From the NCBI GenBank assembly GCA_947450025.1, contig CANFTW010000019.1, positions 1-43,893 of the forward strand: 43,893 bases of DNA. The letters run 5' to 3'. Positions 1 to 9,080 of this stretch are shown one piece after another (positions within the stretch are counted from its first letter, which is position 1; each line of letters opens with the position of its first letter). Made by a program: the position numbers and the translations under genes. Origin of the DNA: Bacteroidota bacterium (GTDB taxonomy: Bacteria > Bacteroidota > Bacteroidia > B-17B0 > Aurantibacillaceae). The notes under the pieces were generated by a model that was given only the letters and a program-made list of their open reading frames with translations, was not told the origin of the DNA and did no database searches.

Positions 1-32
1 TAATGAACTATCCGCTTTTCATTTGCGGGTTG

Positions 33-64
33 CAAAAGTACATAACCTTTTTCTAATCACCAAA
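33..64 (-). promoter_or_regulatory. Tandem promoter P1 firing leftwards
   Basis: On the minus strand a TTTG (-33, bases 61-64) is followed after exactly 20 bases by TACTTTTG (-7, bases 33-40), matching the Bacteroidota consensus TTG-N17-23-TAnnTTTG. The start point should fall near base 29, in a C-rich stretch reading CAACCCGC. No gene lies to the left inside the window, so the target is off the edge. It is the most downstream of three similar promoters. Confidence 0.75.
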
Positions 65-145
65 TTTATTTTAAAAAAAATTAATCTTTTTTATTATAAA
101 CTATCTCTCTCCTCTTTTACTCTCACTTCCTCAAATAACGGGCTG

Positions 146-177
146 CAAAGCTACATAATCTTTAATTAACCACCAAA
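146..177 (-). promoter_or_regulatory. Tandem promoter P2 firing leftwards
   Basis: The minus strand shows TTTG (bases 174-177), a 20-base spacer and TAGCTTTG (bases 146-153), followed by CAGCCCGTTATTTGA. The spacing equals that of P1, and flanking words (GTGGTTA after the -33, ATTATG before the -7) resemble P1, so the two look like duplicated units about 113 bases apart. Confidence 0.8.
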
Positions 178-247
178 TTTATTTTAATTAAAATAAATTA
201 ATAATTGATTTTTGATTTTAGCAATTACTCTTTCAAATAACGGGGCG

Positions 248-277
248 CAAATTTAAAGTTTTTATTTAACCTAGCAA
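248..277 (-). promoter_or_regulatory. Tandem promoter P3 firing leftwards
   Basis: The minus strand shows TTG (bases 275-277), a 19-base spacer and TAAATTTG (bases 248-255), followed by CGCCCCGTTATTTGA, nearly the same discriminator as P2. It lies 37 bases past the stop codon of the neighbouring glycosyltransferase gene. It is the most upstream of the three promoters. Confidence 0.75.
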
Positions 278-313
278 TTTTAATATTGCGTTTTTTTGAG
301 GAATTTTGCTTAA

Positions 314-1828
314 TCAACGTATTTTATAGATGTAGGTAGTTTGATTATCGTTTAGTGGATTCAAGAAATGCATAGTTTTGTCAATAAAACTAGGTTCTAT
401 CGTTGCTTCATAATGTAATGTTGGAAATCGCTTCCTTAAAGAATCAACACGCTGGGTAATGTTTTCTGCTTGCATAAACACAACGTAATTAGGTTTGTCT
501 TTTGCCTGTAAATTTTTATAGTGAGCTAACATACTATCAGGAGTAAACTTCTTCGTAATTCCATAAGTTGAAGACCAATTATTTAAATAATATTGCGGTG
601 GCATAGTGAAATCATCTTCTCGATTAGAATCTTCTATGATTAAACGAACGCAATCATTTTGTTTGGCAATATAACACATTGCCTCAACCCTATTACGCTT
701 TGAATACGATAATGTGAGAACTGGCAATAAAATCAAATTTATTATTACACAAAACAGGATAATGTTTTTAAACCATTTTTTAGTTTGCCATTGATACTTT
801 ATAACAATTTGATAGCCTCCAATAAAGCCAAGAATAATAATAAATGGTACTATTGGTAAAATAAAACGCTCTTGTTTATTAGGAAAATAAGTATGAAAAG
901 CAAAAAACAAAAATGTTGGCCAAAATAACAAAGGCTCTTTCTTCCAATTTTTAAAATAACCAACGAATACTAAAATACTCACCGGAGGTATTAACAATCC
1001 TAATATGATTGATATATACATATGCCATACGTCCACTCCATAAACAGTAGCATTATCAATATTGTACTGAACATAAGCCATAAACTCAACAAAAGGCTTT
1101 CCCCAAACATAAATATCTAATATGCCAAGAGTTATAAAAACAGTTCCAACAAATCCCAAAAAAATTAATATTAAATACTTAATAGGCACTCGCAATAACA
1201 ACAAGGCTAGTCCAAAGCCTGCTGAAAAAATAACTGTTTGAAAACGAAAAGAAAATGCTAATGCCAACATTACTCCAACTAATAATGAATCTTTAGTGTT
1301 TAACTTTTGTTCGTTTTTCACCACTAACCAAGTCGCCATAACCATTGGAGGTATACAAGCAATTTCGACTAAATTTCTTACACATAAAAATGGGAAAAAC
1401 CAATAAAGAGAAAGCGCTAATCCAACCCAAGAAGCTACTTGTATATTAGATTTCTTATAGACAATCTTAAAGCCATAATAAACGGTTAAAAGGGACCATA
1501 GCGCATGTAACAATCGAATAAGATATAATTTGCCTTGAGGGTCAGTTAACCCAATCATGGTTTGGAGTTTTAATAATAAAAAATGAATTCCAATATAAAA
1601 ATAAGGATGTCCTTGAGGTTGCCGTGTTGGGTCTGTTTCAGAAGGTAACCAGTAATTATAATCTGTTCCATCTACCCATGATTGAGCCGCTTCAAGTATT
1701 AAAAAGTGATCATCGAAAAAACCAAATCCTTTGGAAAAAATAACCGCAAATAATCTGAAAATTAATCCTGAAAAAATGGCAAATCGTAAAGGATGTGTGT
1801 TGAAATAATATTTAATTGAAGTCATCAT
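314..1828 (-). CDS. GT-C fold membrane glycosyltransferase (mannosyltransferase-like)
   Basis: This 504-residue polytopic membrane protein probably transfers a sugar from a lipid-linked donor on the outer face of the inner membrane. About ten hydrophobic segments are spread along it. Residues 39-40 (FFDDHF), in the first extramembrane loop, fit the acidic catalytic motif of GT-C enzymes, and a loop with HPYFYIGIHF follows near residue 75. The C-terminal 120 residues are hydrophilic, as in Alg9/PIG-B and ArnT-like families. The start codon overlaps the stop of the upstream permease gene (TAATG, one shared base), indicating translational coupling; a second ATG follows immediately and could be used instead. 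The position behind an LptF/G-like gene suggests lipid A or envelope glycan decoration, which is inference. The acceptor is unknown. Confidence 0.65.
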   Translation of the reverse strand: MMTSIKYYFNTHPLRFAIFSGLIFRLFAVIFSKGFGFFDDHFLILEAAQSWVDGTDYNYWLPSETDPTRQPQGHPYFYIGIHFLLLKLQTMIGLTDPQGKLYLIRLLHALWSLLTVYYGFKIVYKKSNIQVASWVGLALSLYWFFPFLCVRNLVEIACIPPMVMATWLVVKNEQKLNTKDSLLVGVMLALAFSFRFQTVIFSAGFGLALLLLRVPIKYLILIFLGFVGTVFITLGILDIYVWGKPFVEFMAYVQYNIDNATVYGVDVWHMYISIILGLLIPPVSILVFVGYFKNWKKEPLLFWPTFLFFAFHTYFPNKQERFILPIVPFIIILGFIGGYQIVIKYQWQTKKWFKNIILFCVIINLILLPVLTLSYSKRNRVEAMCYIAKQNDCVRLIIEDSNREDDFTMPPQYYLNNWSSTYGITKKFTPDSMLAHYKNLQAKDKPNYVVFMQAENITQRVDSLRKRFPTLHYEATIEPSFIDKTMHFLNPLNDNQTTYIYKIR

Positions 1829-2949
1829 TATTGTTGTGCTTTCTTATAAAGATAAAAGGCTATAACTGAAAAAATAATATTAGGAATCCAGACAGCTATA
1901 AATGGCTGAGCTAATCCAGAGGTTGCAAAGGTAGTAGAGATGTGCATAAACAAAATATACACACAACTTAATACAAGACCTAAAGCAATATGTAATCCAA
2001 CACCTCCTCTAATCTTACGTGATGAAATAGAAACACCGATAATCGTTAAAATATATGTGGCAAAAGGAAATGCTGTTCGTTTATACATTTCTACTTCAAA
2101 AAATTCGATTCTACTTGATCCTTTTAATTTTTCTTTAATGATAAAATCTCTTAATTCAAAATAGGGTAAAACTTCAATTTTACTTTGAAACCGAATCATA
2201 TCTTTAGGAGAAAAATCAATTTTAATTTTCTTTTTATTTGAAAATTTATGCACCTCTTTAAAAACATGTTTGGGGTGACCTAATTTTGCCGAATCTATTG
2301 GAAAATAAACTAATTCTCGTTCAAAAACATTTATCAAATTCCATTTGCCATCTATACTATCCCATTTCATACTTTCTGCTTTTAGCATATTAGTTTGCTT
2401 ATTATGGGCGATTTTCTCTATAGAAATTTGTGTGGCAGAATTTGAAAAATTATCATAATCTGCCATATAAAGTGTGGTTGCAGGTGCAATTTGTTTATGA
2501 ATGTTTCGCTCCTCAGTATTGTAGCCATTATTAATGTATTTATCTTCGAAACCTATCCGAATCCTATTTGATTTAGGAATAATAAAATGATTCAAAACTA
2601 AAGACATCACCGTAATTAAAGTTGCACCAATCATATATGGCCTTAAAATTCGTTTAAAACTTGTGCCACTTGATAAAATAGCCACAAATTCTGTTTTGTA
2701 CGCCATTTTTGAGGTAAATAAAATTACGGCTATAAATGTGAATAAGGGGCTGAATAAATTACCGTAATAAGGTATAAAATTAAGGTAATGATCAAAAATA
2801 ATTTCTTTAATAGGTACTTTTTCTGCCACAAAATCTTGCAATTTCTCAGAAATATCAAATACAATAAATATACATAACATCAAGGCAATAGAAAACAAAA
2901 AGGTCCCTATAAATCGTTTAAGAATATATTTATCAAGTATTTTAAGCAT
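1828..2949 (-). CDS. LptF/LptG-family permease (YjgP/YjgQ)
   Basis: This is a 373-residue inner-membrane subunit of the Lpt ABC transporter that extracts lipopolysaccharide from the inner membrane. The N-terminus (LDKYILKRFIGTFLFSI) is the typical opening of the family. Predicted membrane segments lie near residues 12-35, 55-80 and 100-122 and in three helices after residue 290, separated by a hydrophilic periplasmic domain (about 130-280), which is the YjgP/YjgQ architecture. It overlaps tgt upstream by one base (TAATG) and the glycosyltransferase downstream in the same way, so all three are probably translated from one message. Whether it is the LptF or LptG partner cannot be decided; the other subunit and the ATPase LptB are not in the window. 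Confidence 0.88.
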   Translation of the reverse strand: MLKILDKYILKRFIGTFLFSIALMLCIFIVFDISEKLQDFVAEKVPIKEIIFDHYLNFIPYYGNLFSPLFTFIAVILFTSKMAYKTEFVAILSSGTSFKRILRPYMIGATLITVMSLVLNHFIIPKSNRIRIGFEDKYINNGYNTEERNIHKQIAPATTLYMADYDNFSNSATQISIEKIAHNKQTNMLKAESMKWDSIDGKWNLINVFERELVYFPIDSAKLGHPKHVFKEVHKFSNKKKIKIDFSPKDMIRFQSKIEVLPYFELRDFIIKEKLKGSSRIEFFEVEMYKRTAFPFATYILTIIGVSISSRKIRGGVGLHIALGLVLSCVYILFMHISTTFATSGLAQPFIAVWIPNIIFSVIAFYLYKKAQQ

Positions 2950-4079
2950 TACAATCGTTGCGCTAATTGTTTAACCATTTTATTTTTCCAATCATAAAAA
3001 GTGCCATCTAAAATTCTATTTCTAGCTTCTGTAACCAACCATAAATAAAAGGCTAAATTATGAATACTTGCAATTTGAGCCCCTAAAAACTCGTTACAAT
3101 GGACTAAATGTCGCAAATATGCTTTTGAATATTCTTTATCAACGTAGCTAGTTCCATTCTCATCTAATACAGAAAAATCATTTTTCCATTTTTCATTTTT
3201 AATGTTAATGATTCCATTTTGTGTAAATAACAATCCGTGACGAGCATTACGAGTTGGCATAACGCAATCAAACATATCAATACCCAAAGCAATCCCTTCT
3301 AAAATATTTACTGGAGTGCCCACTCCCATTAAATAACGGGGTTTATCTGCTGGTAAAATATTACAAACTAACTCCGTCATTTCATACATATCTTCTGCAG
3401 GCTCACCAACCGATAAGCCGCCAATAGCATTTCCTTCTGCATTTTTAGACGCTATATATTCAGCTGATTGAATCCTTAAGTCTTTATAAACAGAGCCTTG
3501 TACAATCGGGAATAGGGCTTGAGAGTAGCCGTACTTTGGTTCAGTTTCATTAAAACGAGTCAAACATCTATCTAACCATCGATGTGTTAATCCCATGGAG
3601 TTTTTAGCGTAAGTATAATCACATGGATATGGGGTGCATTCATCAAATGCCATCATAATATCTGCGCCAATGGTTCGCTCAATATCCATGACTCTTTCTG
3701 GAGTAAACAAATGTTTACTTCCATCAATATGAGATTTAAAAGTTGCGCCTTCTTCTGTCAACTTTCGAGAATTGGCTAATGAAAATACTTGATAACCTCC
3801 GCTGTCAGTTAAAATGGGCCTGTCCCATCCATTAAATTTGTGTAACCCTCCTGCATTTTCTAAGACTTCTAATCCTGGGCGTAAGTACAAATGATAGGTA
3901 TTTCCAAGTATTATTTGAGCCTTGATGTCATCTTTTAATTCACGTTGGTGCACTGCTTTTACTGTAGCAGAAGTTCCTACAGGCATAAATATAGGTGTTT
4001 GTATTTTACCATGATCGGTTTCAATAACACCTACTCTAGCTTTAGTTTGTTTGTCTTTATGAAGAAGAGAAAATTTCAC
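2949..4079 (-). CDS. tgt: Queuine/preQ1 tRNA-ribosyltransferase
   Basis: Tgt swaps guanine-34 of tRNAs with GUN anticodons for preQ1 in queuosine synthesis. The 376-residue protein has the base-recognition motif TDSGGYQVFSLA (D92), GGLSVGEP near 220, and the nucleophile region GIDMFDCVMPTRNARHG with D271. The zinc site is altered. Aligning from the nucleophile, the cysteines of the usual C-x-C-x-x-C motif fall at G309, S311 and D314, while the fourth ligand, histidine, is kept as H340 (SIHNL). The rest of the C-terminal domain is well conserved, so the protein is probably active with a metal-free subdomain. From memory, related Bacteroidota enzymes look the same, but this was not checked. It is first gene of the tgt - LptF/G - glycosyltransferase operon. 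Confidence 0.95.
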   Translation of the reverse strand: MKFSLLHKDKQTKARVGVIETDHGKIQTPIFMPVGTSATVKAVHQRELKDDIKAQIILGNTYHLYLRPGLEVLENAGGLHKFNGWDRPILTDSGGYQVFSLANSRKLTEEGATFKSHIDGSKHLFTPERVMDIERTIGADIMMAFDECTPYPCDYTYAKNSMGLTHRWLDRCLTRFNETEPKYGYSQALFPIVQGSVYKDLRIQSAEYIASKNAEGNAIGGLSVGEPAEDMYEMTELVCNILPADKPRYLMGVGTPVNILEGIALGIDMFDCVMPTRNARHGLLFTQNGIINIKNEKWKNDFSVLDENGTSYVDKEYSKAYLRHLVHCNEFLGAQIASIHNLAFYLWLVTEARNRILDGTFYDWKNKMVKQLAQRL

Positions 4080-4270
4080 AAGTTAATTTTTAGTGCATAA
4101 AGATACATTTTTTAGTCAGAGGAAGATATATTGACAATTCTGTGGTTTATTTTTTACCACTTATTGGCAAAATTCTACCAGATACAAAGTGAATATGTAA
4201 AGTTCTGTTAAATAAATTGGTTTGGCATAAGCCTTGAAAAAAAGACTCAAAACAATTAAAAAAAGAAATC

Positions 4271-5059
4271 ATGAGAACTTCAATTAAAACATTAACTACT
4301 ATTTGTTCAGTCATTATTAGTTTAAGTTTGTCAGCGCAAAGAAATCATAATGATCAGCCTCAGCCAAATCATTCAAATCAAAATCATTCAGATGATAAAG
4401 AAAGATGGCAATCAAATCACCATGGAGGTAGTAATTGGAATGGTAATGTTTCAGTTCACATTGGAGGCTATCCAAACTATTACGGTACTTATTATGGATA
4501 TGGATATAATAATTTTTACAATGCGAAAAAAGCAGCTCGAAATTCTATTCGCCAATCTGCTCAAGTCATCGGGCAAGCCTTACAATTTTCTGATTGGAAT
4601 GACACTTATTCTCCTTGGTTAGCTAAAGCCATCAGACATCAGCAGTTCGCTAAGCAATTGTATTTTTGGGGAGATTATGCTGGAGCTTTAAATCATGCTG
4701 AACGAGCTGGCTTTTTAGCATGGAATACTCTTAGTTATTTTAATAACTCTTATGGATATGATGACGGTTTTGCTGGTGATGGTTATCAAAATCCATATAG
4801 TGATCCTAATAATCCATATTATAGACAAAGTAATCCAAACAACACCACTCAGGCTAATACTAGCTCTGACGAAGATTATGGATATAGAAAAAATTCTGCT
4901 GAAAAAACAACTGACAATAGCGCATCAACAAAAAAAGAAACTGAATCAACTGCCGCACAAAAAATCAGTAAAACAGAATTAGACGGAAGCTTACCTGCAA
5001 CCAAAGCGAGTGATAAGGAGCTTTTGAAAATGTCAGCTAAAGAATTAGATATTGAATAG
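4271..5059 (+). CDS. Secreted Asn/Tyr/Gly-rich hypothetical protein
   Basis: The function of this 262-residue protein is not recognised. It begins with a Sec signal peptide (residues 1-22, ending LSLSAQ). Next come a His/Asn/Gln-rich stretch (24-60), a Gly/Tyr-rich segment (about 65-82, with YYGTYYGYGY), and an apparently folded helical core (about 85-160) with conserved-looking Trp residues and a run reading AGALNHAERAGFLAW. The tail is an Asp/Ser/Thr/Lys-rich low-complexity region. The core resembles a helical-hairpin repeat, which is only an impression. The gene stands alone, divergent from tgt, and ends just before a strong terminator, so it is monocistronic. An exported or periplasmic location is likely. 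Confidence 0.7.
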   Translation: MRTSIKTLTTICSVIISLSLSAQRNHNDQPQPNHSNQNHSDDKERWQSNHHGGSNWNGNVSVHIGGYPNYYGTYYGYGYNNFYNAKKAARNSIRQSAQVIGQALQFSDWNDTYSPWLAKAIRHQQFAKQLYFWGDYAGALNHAERAGFLAWNTLSYFNNSYGYDDGFAGDGYQNPYSDPNNPYYRQSNPNNTTQANTSSDEDYGYRKNSAEKTTDNSASTKKETESTAAQKISKTELDGSLPATKASDKELLKMSAKELDIE

Positions 5060-5080
5060 CGAAAACTATTTTTCTTTACA

Positions 5081-5110
5081 AGTCCGACCAAAATTTTGGT
5101 CGGACTTTTT
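5081..5110 (+). terminator. Rho-independent terminator
   Basis: A perfect 13-base inverted repeat (AGTCCGACCAAAA and its complement, bases 5081-5106) is followed by a T run. It ends the transcript of the secreted protein gene and separates it from lnt. Confidence 0.9.
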
Positions 5111-5125
5111 ATTTATATTTAACCC

Positions 5126-6718
5126 ATGTTACAAAAAACAAGATTTCTATTACTTTCAATACTCGGCGGATTATTACTAAGTGCTGGCTGGTTTGCCCCC
5201 ACTACAATTTTTATTTTCTTCGCTTGGGTTCCATTACTTTTTATAGAAGAACATATTTCTAAGTCTGAAGTGATTAGAAAGAAAAAATTAAAATTAATTG
5301 GTTATTCATACCTCAGCTTTTTTACATGGAATATTTGTGTAACCTGGTGGATTTATTATGCTTCTTTTGGAGGTGCAGCCATGGCGATTGTTTGTAATCC
5401 AATTTTTATGACAGTTACTTTTATGATTTGGCATAATTTAAAGCAACGAATTCATAAAACATGGGCAATATGGTTACTTATCCCAATATGGCTTGGTTAT
5501 GAATATGGGCATACTTTATGGGATTTAACATGGAGCTGGCTTGTACTTGGAAATGCTTTTGCTTTTAATCATAACTGGGTACAATGGTATGAATTCACAG
5601 GAACTTCAGGCGGTAGTTTATGGGTGTTGATAGTAAATATTTTGATTTACAAGCTCATTAAAAATAAAAATTACTCTTTACAATCAATTTTAAAGCCTGC
5701 AATCGCATTACTTTTACCTATCGTTTTATCTTACAGTATTTTGTCTACAAGCATCCCTGAAGACAACAATTCTGGCAAATATAAAACAGTTGTTGTTCAG
5801 CCAAATGTTGATCCTTATAATGATAAATTTTATTTTGAACCAGCTGTTCAACTTCACAAACTATTAAATCAAATCAATGGAAAAATTGATTCAACAGTTG
5901 ATTTTTTAGTATTACCAGAAACATATTTAACTGAGAACTTTATTGAGGGAAAAGAAAATGAATCATACTCTCTTCATTTTTTAAGAGATAGTATTTTAAA
6001 AAAATATCCAAAACTTACTATTATTACTGGTGCAAATACATTTCATGTATATAATACAAATGAGACACCAAGCTCTACTTCCCGAAAAGACGAAACCTCT
6101 GGAGAATACTTTGATGTATTTAACACAGGCTTGCAACTAAATGAAGAAGGAATTAGTTATTATCATAAATCTAAATTGGTCCCTGGTGTTGAAAGAATGC
6201 CTTTTCCTATGATATTTAAACCTTTAGAAAGCTTAGCCATTAATTTAGGTGGGACAATGGGTAGTTTAGGCGTCCAAGATAAAAGAGCTGTGTTTTATAG
6301 CCACAACAAAAAGGTATGCATTGCTCCTGTTATTTGTTATGAAAGTGCATATTCTGATTATGTAGCTGATTATGTTGAAAATGGCGCTAATCTAATTTTT
6401 ATTATAACAAATGATGGATGGTGGGAAAATACGCCTGGTCACCGACAACACTTGGCTTATTCTAGATTACGAGCTATTGAAACTCGAAGAGAAATTGCAC
6501 GCTGTGCTAATACTGGAATTTCATGTTTTGTAACTCCTTATGGTGACATTGAACAAGCTACAACCTACTGGGAACCAGCTGTTATAAGCAAAAACATGAC
6601 TCCTAACGATAAACAAACATTATTTGTGAAATTTGGAGATATTATCTCTTATTCTTCTTCAATTTCAGCAATTTTACTATTTATTTGGAGTCAAATATTA
6701 CGTTTTAAAAAGTCTTAA
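5126..6718 (+). CDS. lnt: Apolipoprotein N-acyltransferase
   Basis: Lnt adds the third acyl chain to the N-terminal cysteine of lipoproteins at the periplasmic face of the inner membrane. The 530-residue protein has a membrane domain of about six helices (residues 7-205), a carbon-nitrogen hydrolase domain (about 218-495) and a final membrane helix (about 508-525). The catalytic triad is visible as E265 (LVLPET), K348 (YHKSKLVPGVE) and C404 (VICYES). E356 in the same lysine motif matches the second essential glutamate. The length fits the family (about 510-540). The start is the first ATG, 16 bases after the terminator of the previous gene, so the promoter must lie in or near that terminator. 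Several lipoproteins in this window are potential substrates. Confidence 0.93.
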   Translation: MLQKTRFLLLSILGGLLLSAGWFAPTTIFIFFAWVPLLFIEEHISKSEVIRKKKLKLIGYSYLSFFTWNICVTWWIYYASFGGAAMAIVCNPIFMTVTFMIWHNLKQRIHKTWAIWLLIPIWLGYEYGHTLWDLTWSWLVLGNAFAFNHNWVQWYEFTGTSGGSLWVLIVNILIYKLIKNKNYSLQSILKPAIALLLPIVLSYSILSTSIPEDNNSGKYKTVVVQPNVDPYNDKFYFEPAVQLHKLLNQINGKIDSTVDFLVLPETYLTENFIEGKENESYSLHFLRDSILKKYPKLTIITGANTFHVYNTNETPSSTSRKDETSGEYFDVFNTGLQLNEEGISYYHKSKLVPGVERMPFPMIFKPLESLAINLGGTMGSLGVQDKRAVFYSHNKKVCIAPVICYESAYSDYVADYVENGANLIFIITNDGWWENTPGHRQHLAYSRLRAIETRREIARCANTGISCFVTPYGDIEQATTYWEPAVISKNMTPNDKQTLFVKFGDIISYSSSISAILLFIWSQILRFKKS

Positions 6719-6725
6719 TTATTCG

Positions 6726-6733
6726 TAAATTTG
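6726..6733 (+). promoter_or_regulatory. -7 box of lpdA promoter
   Basis: TAAATTTG matches the Bacteroidota -7 element exactly and lies 36 bases before the lpdA start codon, just after the lnt stop. No TTG sits 17-23 bases upstream, so the -33 element is weak or absent. Confidence 0.45.
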
Positions 6734-6769
6734 GGTCGTTAAAATTAAAACACAAACAAAATACTATAT

Positions 6770-8176
6770 ATGGAAAAATTTGATGTAACCATTATTGGTT
6801 CTGGTCCTGGAGGATATGTTGCAGCTATTCGTTGCGCACAGTTAGGAATGAAAACTGCCTTAATTGAAAAATATCCAACTTTAGGAGGTACTTGCTTAAA
6901 TGTAGGATGTATTCCTTCAAAAGCGTTATTAGATTCATCTGAACATTATTACAATGCGGTTCATCATTTTGAAGAACATGGTATTGAAGTAAAAGCACCA
7001 AAAGTAAATTTAAAACAAATGATTGAGCGTAAACGCGGTGTTGTGAAAATGACTTGCGATGGTATCAATTTTTTAATGAAGAAAAATAAAATTACTGTTT
7101 ACTCAGGTGTTGGTAGTTTCGAATCTAAAACGGTAATCAACATCACTAAAGCGGATGGGACTAAAGAACAAATTGAATCTGCTAAAACAATTATTGCAAC
7201 TGGTTCAAAACCATCTTCGTTACCAGGAATTGAAGTAGACAAAAAACGTGTGATTACTTCTACTGAAGCACTAGAAATGACTGAAATCCCTAAACACTTA
7301 ATCGTTATTGGTGGTGGAGTGATTGGTTTAGAATTAGGTAGCGTTTATGCTCGTATTGGCGCTAAAGTTTCAGTCGTTGAATTCATGGATCGTTTAATTC
7401 CAGGAATGGATGCTGGTTTAGGAAAAGAATTACAACGCGTGATGAAGAAAGATTTGAAAGTAGAATTTTTCATGAAACACAAAGTAGAAAGCGTTGTATC
7501 GAAAGGTAAAGAAGTAACCGTTACTGCAGATAATGGCAAAGGAGAGAAAGTTGAATTAAAAGGTGATTATGTGTTAATGGCTGTTGGTCGTAAACCTTAC
7601 ACTGAAGGATTGAACTTAGAAAAAGCAGGAGTTAAATTAGATGCTCGCGGAAGAGTGGAAGTTGACAAACACTTAAAAACTAGTGCTGATAATATTTATG
7701 CAATTGGCGACGTAGTAGTTGGCGCGATGTTAGCTCACAAAGCTGAAGAAGAAGGTGTATTTGTTGCTGAACAATTAGCTGGTCAAAAACCACATATTGA
7801 TTATAATTTAATTCCAGGCGTTGTTTATACTTGGCCTGAAGTTGCGGCAGTTGGACAAACAGAAGAGCAATTAAAAGAAAAAGGTATTAAATACAAAGTT
7901 GGTTCTTTCCCATTCAAAGCAAGTGGAAGAGCTCGTGCAAGTATGGATACTGATGGATTTGTAAAAGTATTAGCTGACGAAACAACTGATGAAATTTTAG
8001 GAGTTCATATGATCGGCCCTCGCACTGCTGATATGATTGCAGAAGCGGTTGTGGCTATGGAATACAAAGCAAGCGCTGAAGATATTTCTCGTATGAGTCA
8101 TGCGCATCCAACATTTACTGAAAGCTTAAAAGAAGCTGCTTTAGATGCTACTGGAAAACGTGCTTTACATATTTAA
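6770..8176 (+). CDS. lpdA: Dihydrolipoyl dehydrogenase (E3)
   Basis: This flavoprotein reoxidises dihydrolipoamide in pyruvate and 2-oxoglutarate dehydrogenase complexes and in the glycine cleavage system, passing electrons to NAD+. The 468-residue protein has the N-terminal FAD-binding motif (GSGPGGY, 10-16), the redox disulfide C42/C47 in GGTCLNVGCIPSK, an NAD-binding GGGVIGLELGS motif near 182, a second FAD motif ending IYAIGDVV near 310, and the catalytic pair H446/E451 (HAHPTFTES) of the dimerisation domain. Nothing is missing. The neighbours are not E1 or E2 genes, so this is a stand-alone E3 with its own -7 box and terminator, probably shared by several complexes. Confidence 0.97.
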   Translation: MEKFDVTIIGSGPGGYVAAIRCAQLGMKTALIEKYPTLGGTCLNVGCIPSKALLDSSEHYYNAVHHFEEHGIEVKAPKVNLKQMIERKRGVVKMTCDGINFLMKKNKITVYSGVGSFESKTVINITKADGTKEQIESAKTIIATGSKPSSLPGIEVDKKRVITSTEALEMTEIPKHLIVIGGGVIGLELGSVYARIGAKVSVVEFMDRLIPGMDAGLGKELQRVMKKDLKVEFFMKHKVESVVSKGKEVTVTADNGKGEKVELKGDYVLMAVGRKPYTEGLNLEKAGVKLDARGRVEVDKHLKTSADNIYAIGDVVVGAMLAHKAEEEGVFVAEQLAGQKPHIDYNLIPGVVYTWPEVAAVGQTEEQLKEKGIKYKVGSFPFKASGRARASMDTDGFVKVLADETTDEILGVHMIGPRTADMIAEAVVAMEYKASAEDISRMSHAHPTFTESLKEAALDATGKRALHI

Positions 8177-8203
8177 AAGATAAACAATTAATGATTCAAG
8201 ATA

Positions 8204-8235
8204 AAAGACAGGTTAATTTCTAATCTGTCTTTTTT
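8204..8235 (+). terminator. Rho-independent terminator of lpdA
   Basis: A 12-base stem (8204-8215 with 8221-8232, one G-T pair), a 5-base loop and a T run follow the lpdA stop by about 30 bases. Confidence 0.85.
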
Positions 8236-8253
8236 ATTTAAAACAAAAAATTT

Positions 8254-8778
8254 ATGACTGAAGAATTAGACCCAAAAGTATATCCCACTGGTAAAGCCAA
8301 AAATCTTGAATTTACTAAAGAGGTTTTGTATCAATCTATTTTGATGATTGAATCAGCACCTTTACGATTACGTCAGCGCATTACAACCTTAAATGAAGAA
8401 GAATTAGAATTAAAATACCGCGAAGGGAGTTGGACCGTTAGACAAATTGTACATCACTTAGCCGATTCTCATATGAATATGTGGATCAGAGTGAAGCACA
8501 CCTTAACTCAAGATAATCCAACTATTCAACCTTACAACCAAAATGCTTGGGCGGATTCAGTTGATTACAAAACGGCTTCTTTACAAGACTCGTTATATAT
8601 TTTTGAAGGAGTGCAAAATCGTTTTTCTAATTTAATAAAACACATGAGCGAAAGTGATTTCAAAAGAACTTACATACATCCTGAATATAACAAACAATAC
8701 ACTTTAGGCGAAGTAGTTCAACTTTATGCTTGGCATGGCATGCACCATGTAGCTCAAATTGAAGGACTTTTTAAATAA
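8254..8778 (+). CDS. DinB/YfiT-like putative metal-dependent thiol transferase or hydrolase
   Basis: This 174-residue soluble protein has the DinB four-helix fold. The three histidine positions that bind a divalent metal in YfiT/BstA proteins appear as H67/H68 (VRQIVHHLADSH), H161 and H164/H165 (YAWHGMHHVAQI). Tryptophans W60, W77, W99 and W160 are placed as in this group. Family members transfer low-molecular-weight thiols such as bacillithiol to electrophiles; the co-substrate here is not known. The gene starts 19 bases after the lpdA terminator and ends one base from the convergent small gene, with no terminator of its own. Confidence 0.8.
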   Translation: MTEELDPKVYPTGKAKNLEFTKEVLYQSILMIESAPLRLRQRITTLNEEELELKYREGSWTVRQIVHHLADSHMNMWIRVKHTLTQDNPTIQPYNQNAWADSVDYKTASLQDSLYIFEGVQNRFSNLIKHMSESDFKRTYIHPEYNKQYTLGEVVQLYAWHGMHHVAQIEGLFK

Positions 8779-8779
8779 T

Positions 8780-8977
8780 TTATTTTAAAAATGTATCAAT
8801 AGAATAAATATGTGATACAGGAATATGTTCAATTAAATTACATAATATTGTTTGATCCATGTTTGTTACTTGTGAAGAGGGGATAAATTGTATTCTTCCT
8901 TCATACTCGCCATTAATAATAGTACCGTATTTTCGTATACCATTTGTTAAAATAATCATTGCTTGAGTTGTATTCAT
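8780..8977 (-). CDS. Small protein of unknown function (65 aa)
   Basis: The protein is not recognised. It starts MNTTQAMIILTNGIRKYGTI and looks like a compact mostly beta protein, with the pattern of a hydrophobic strand, turn, KYGTIINGEYEGRIQFIPSS and ISHIY-like ending. It has no signal peptide, membrane segment or cysteine pair. A TAGATTTG -7 box on the minus strand (bases 8996-9003) sits 18 bases before the ATG, supporting real expression. It converges on the DinB gene with a single base between the stop codons. Confidence 0.55.
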   Translation of the reverse strand: MNTTQAMIILTNGIRKYGTIINGEYEGRIQFIPSSQVTNMDQTILCNLIEHIPVSHIYSIDTFLK

Positions 8978-9080
8978 CTTTTTCTTTTATTCAAACAAAT
9001 CTAATGCGAGAATGTCAGAAGTGTGTTAAATGGATGTTATGAAACTGTAAAGCATTGATTGACGATTTATTGAACCATAA

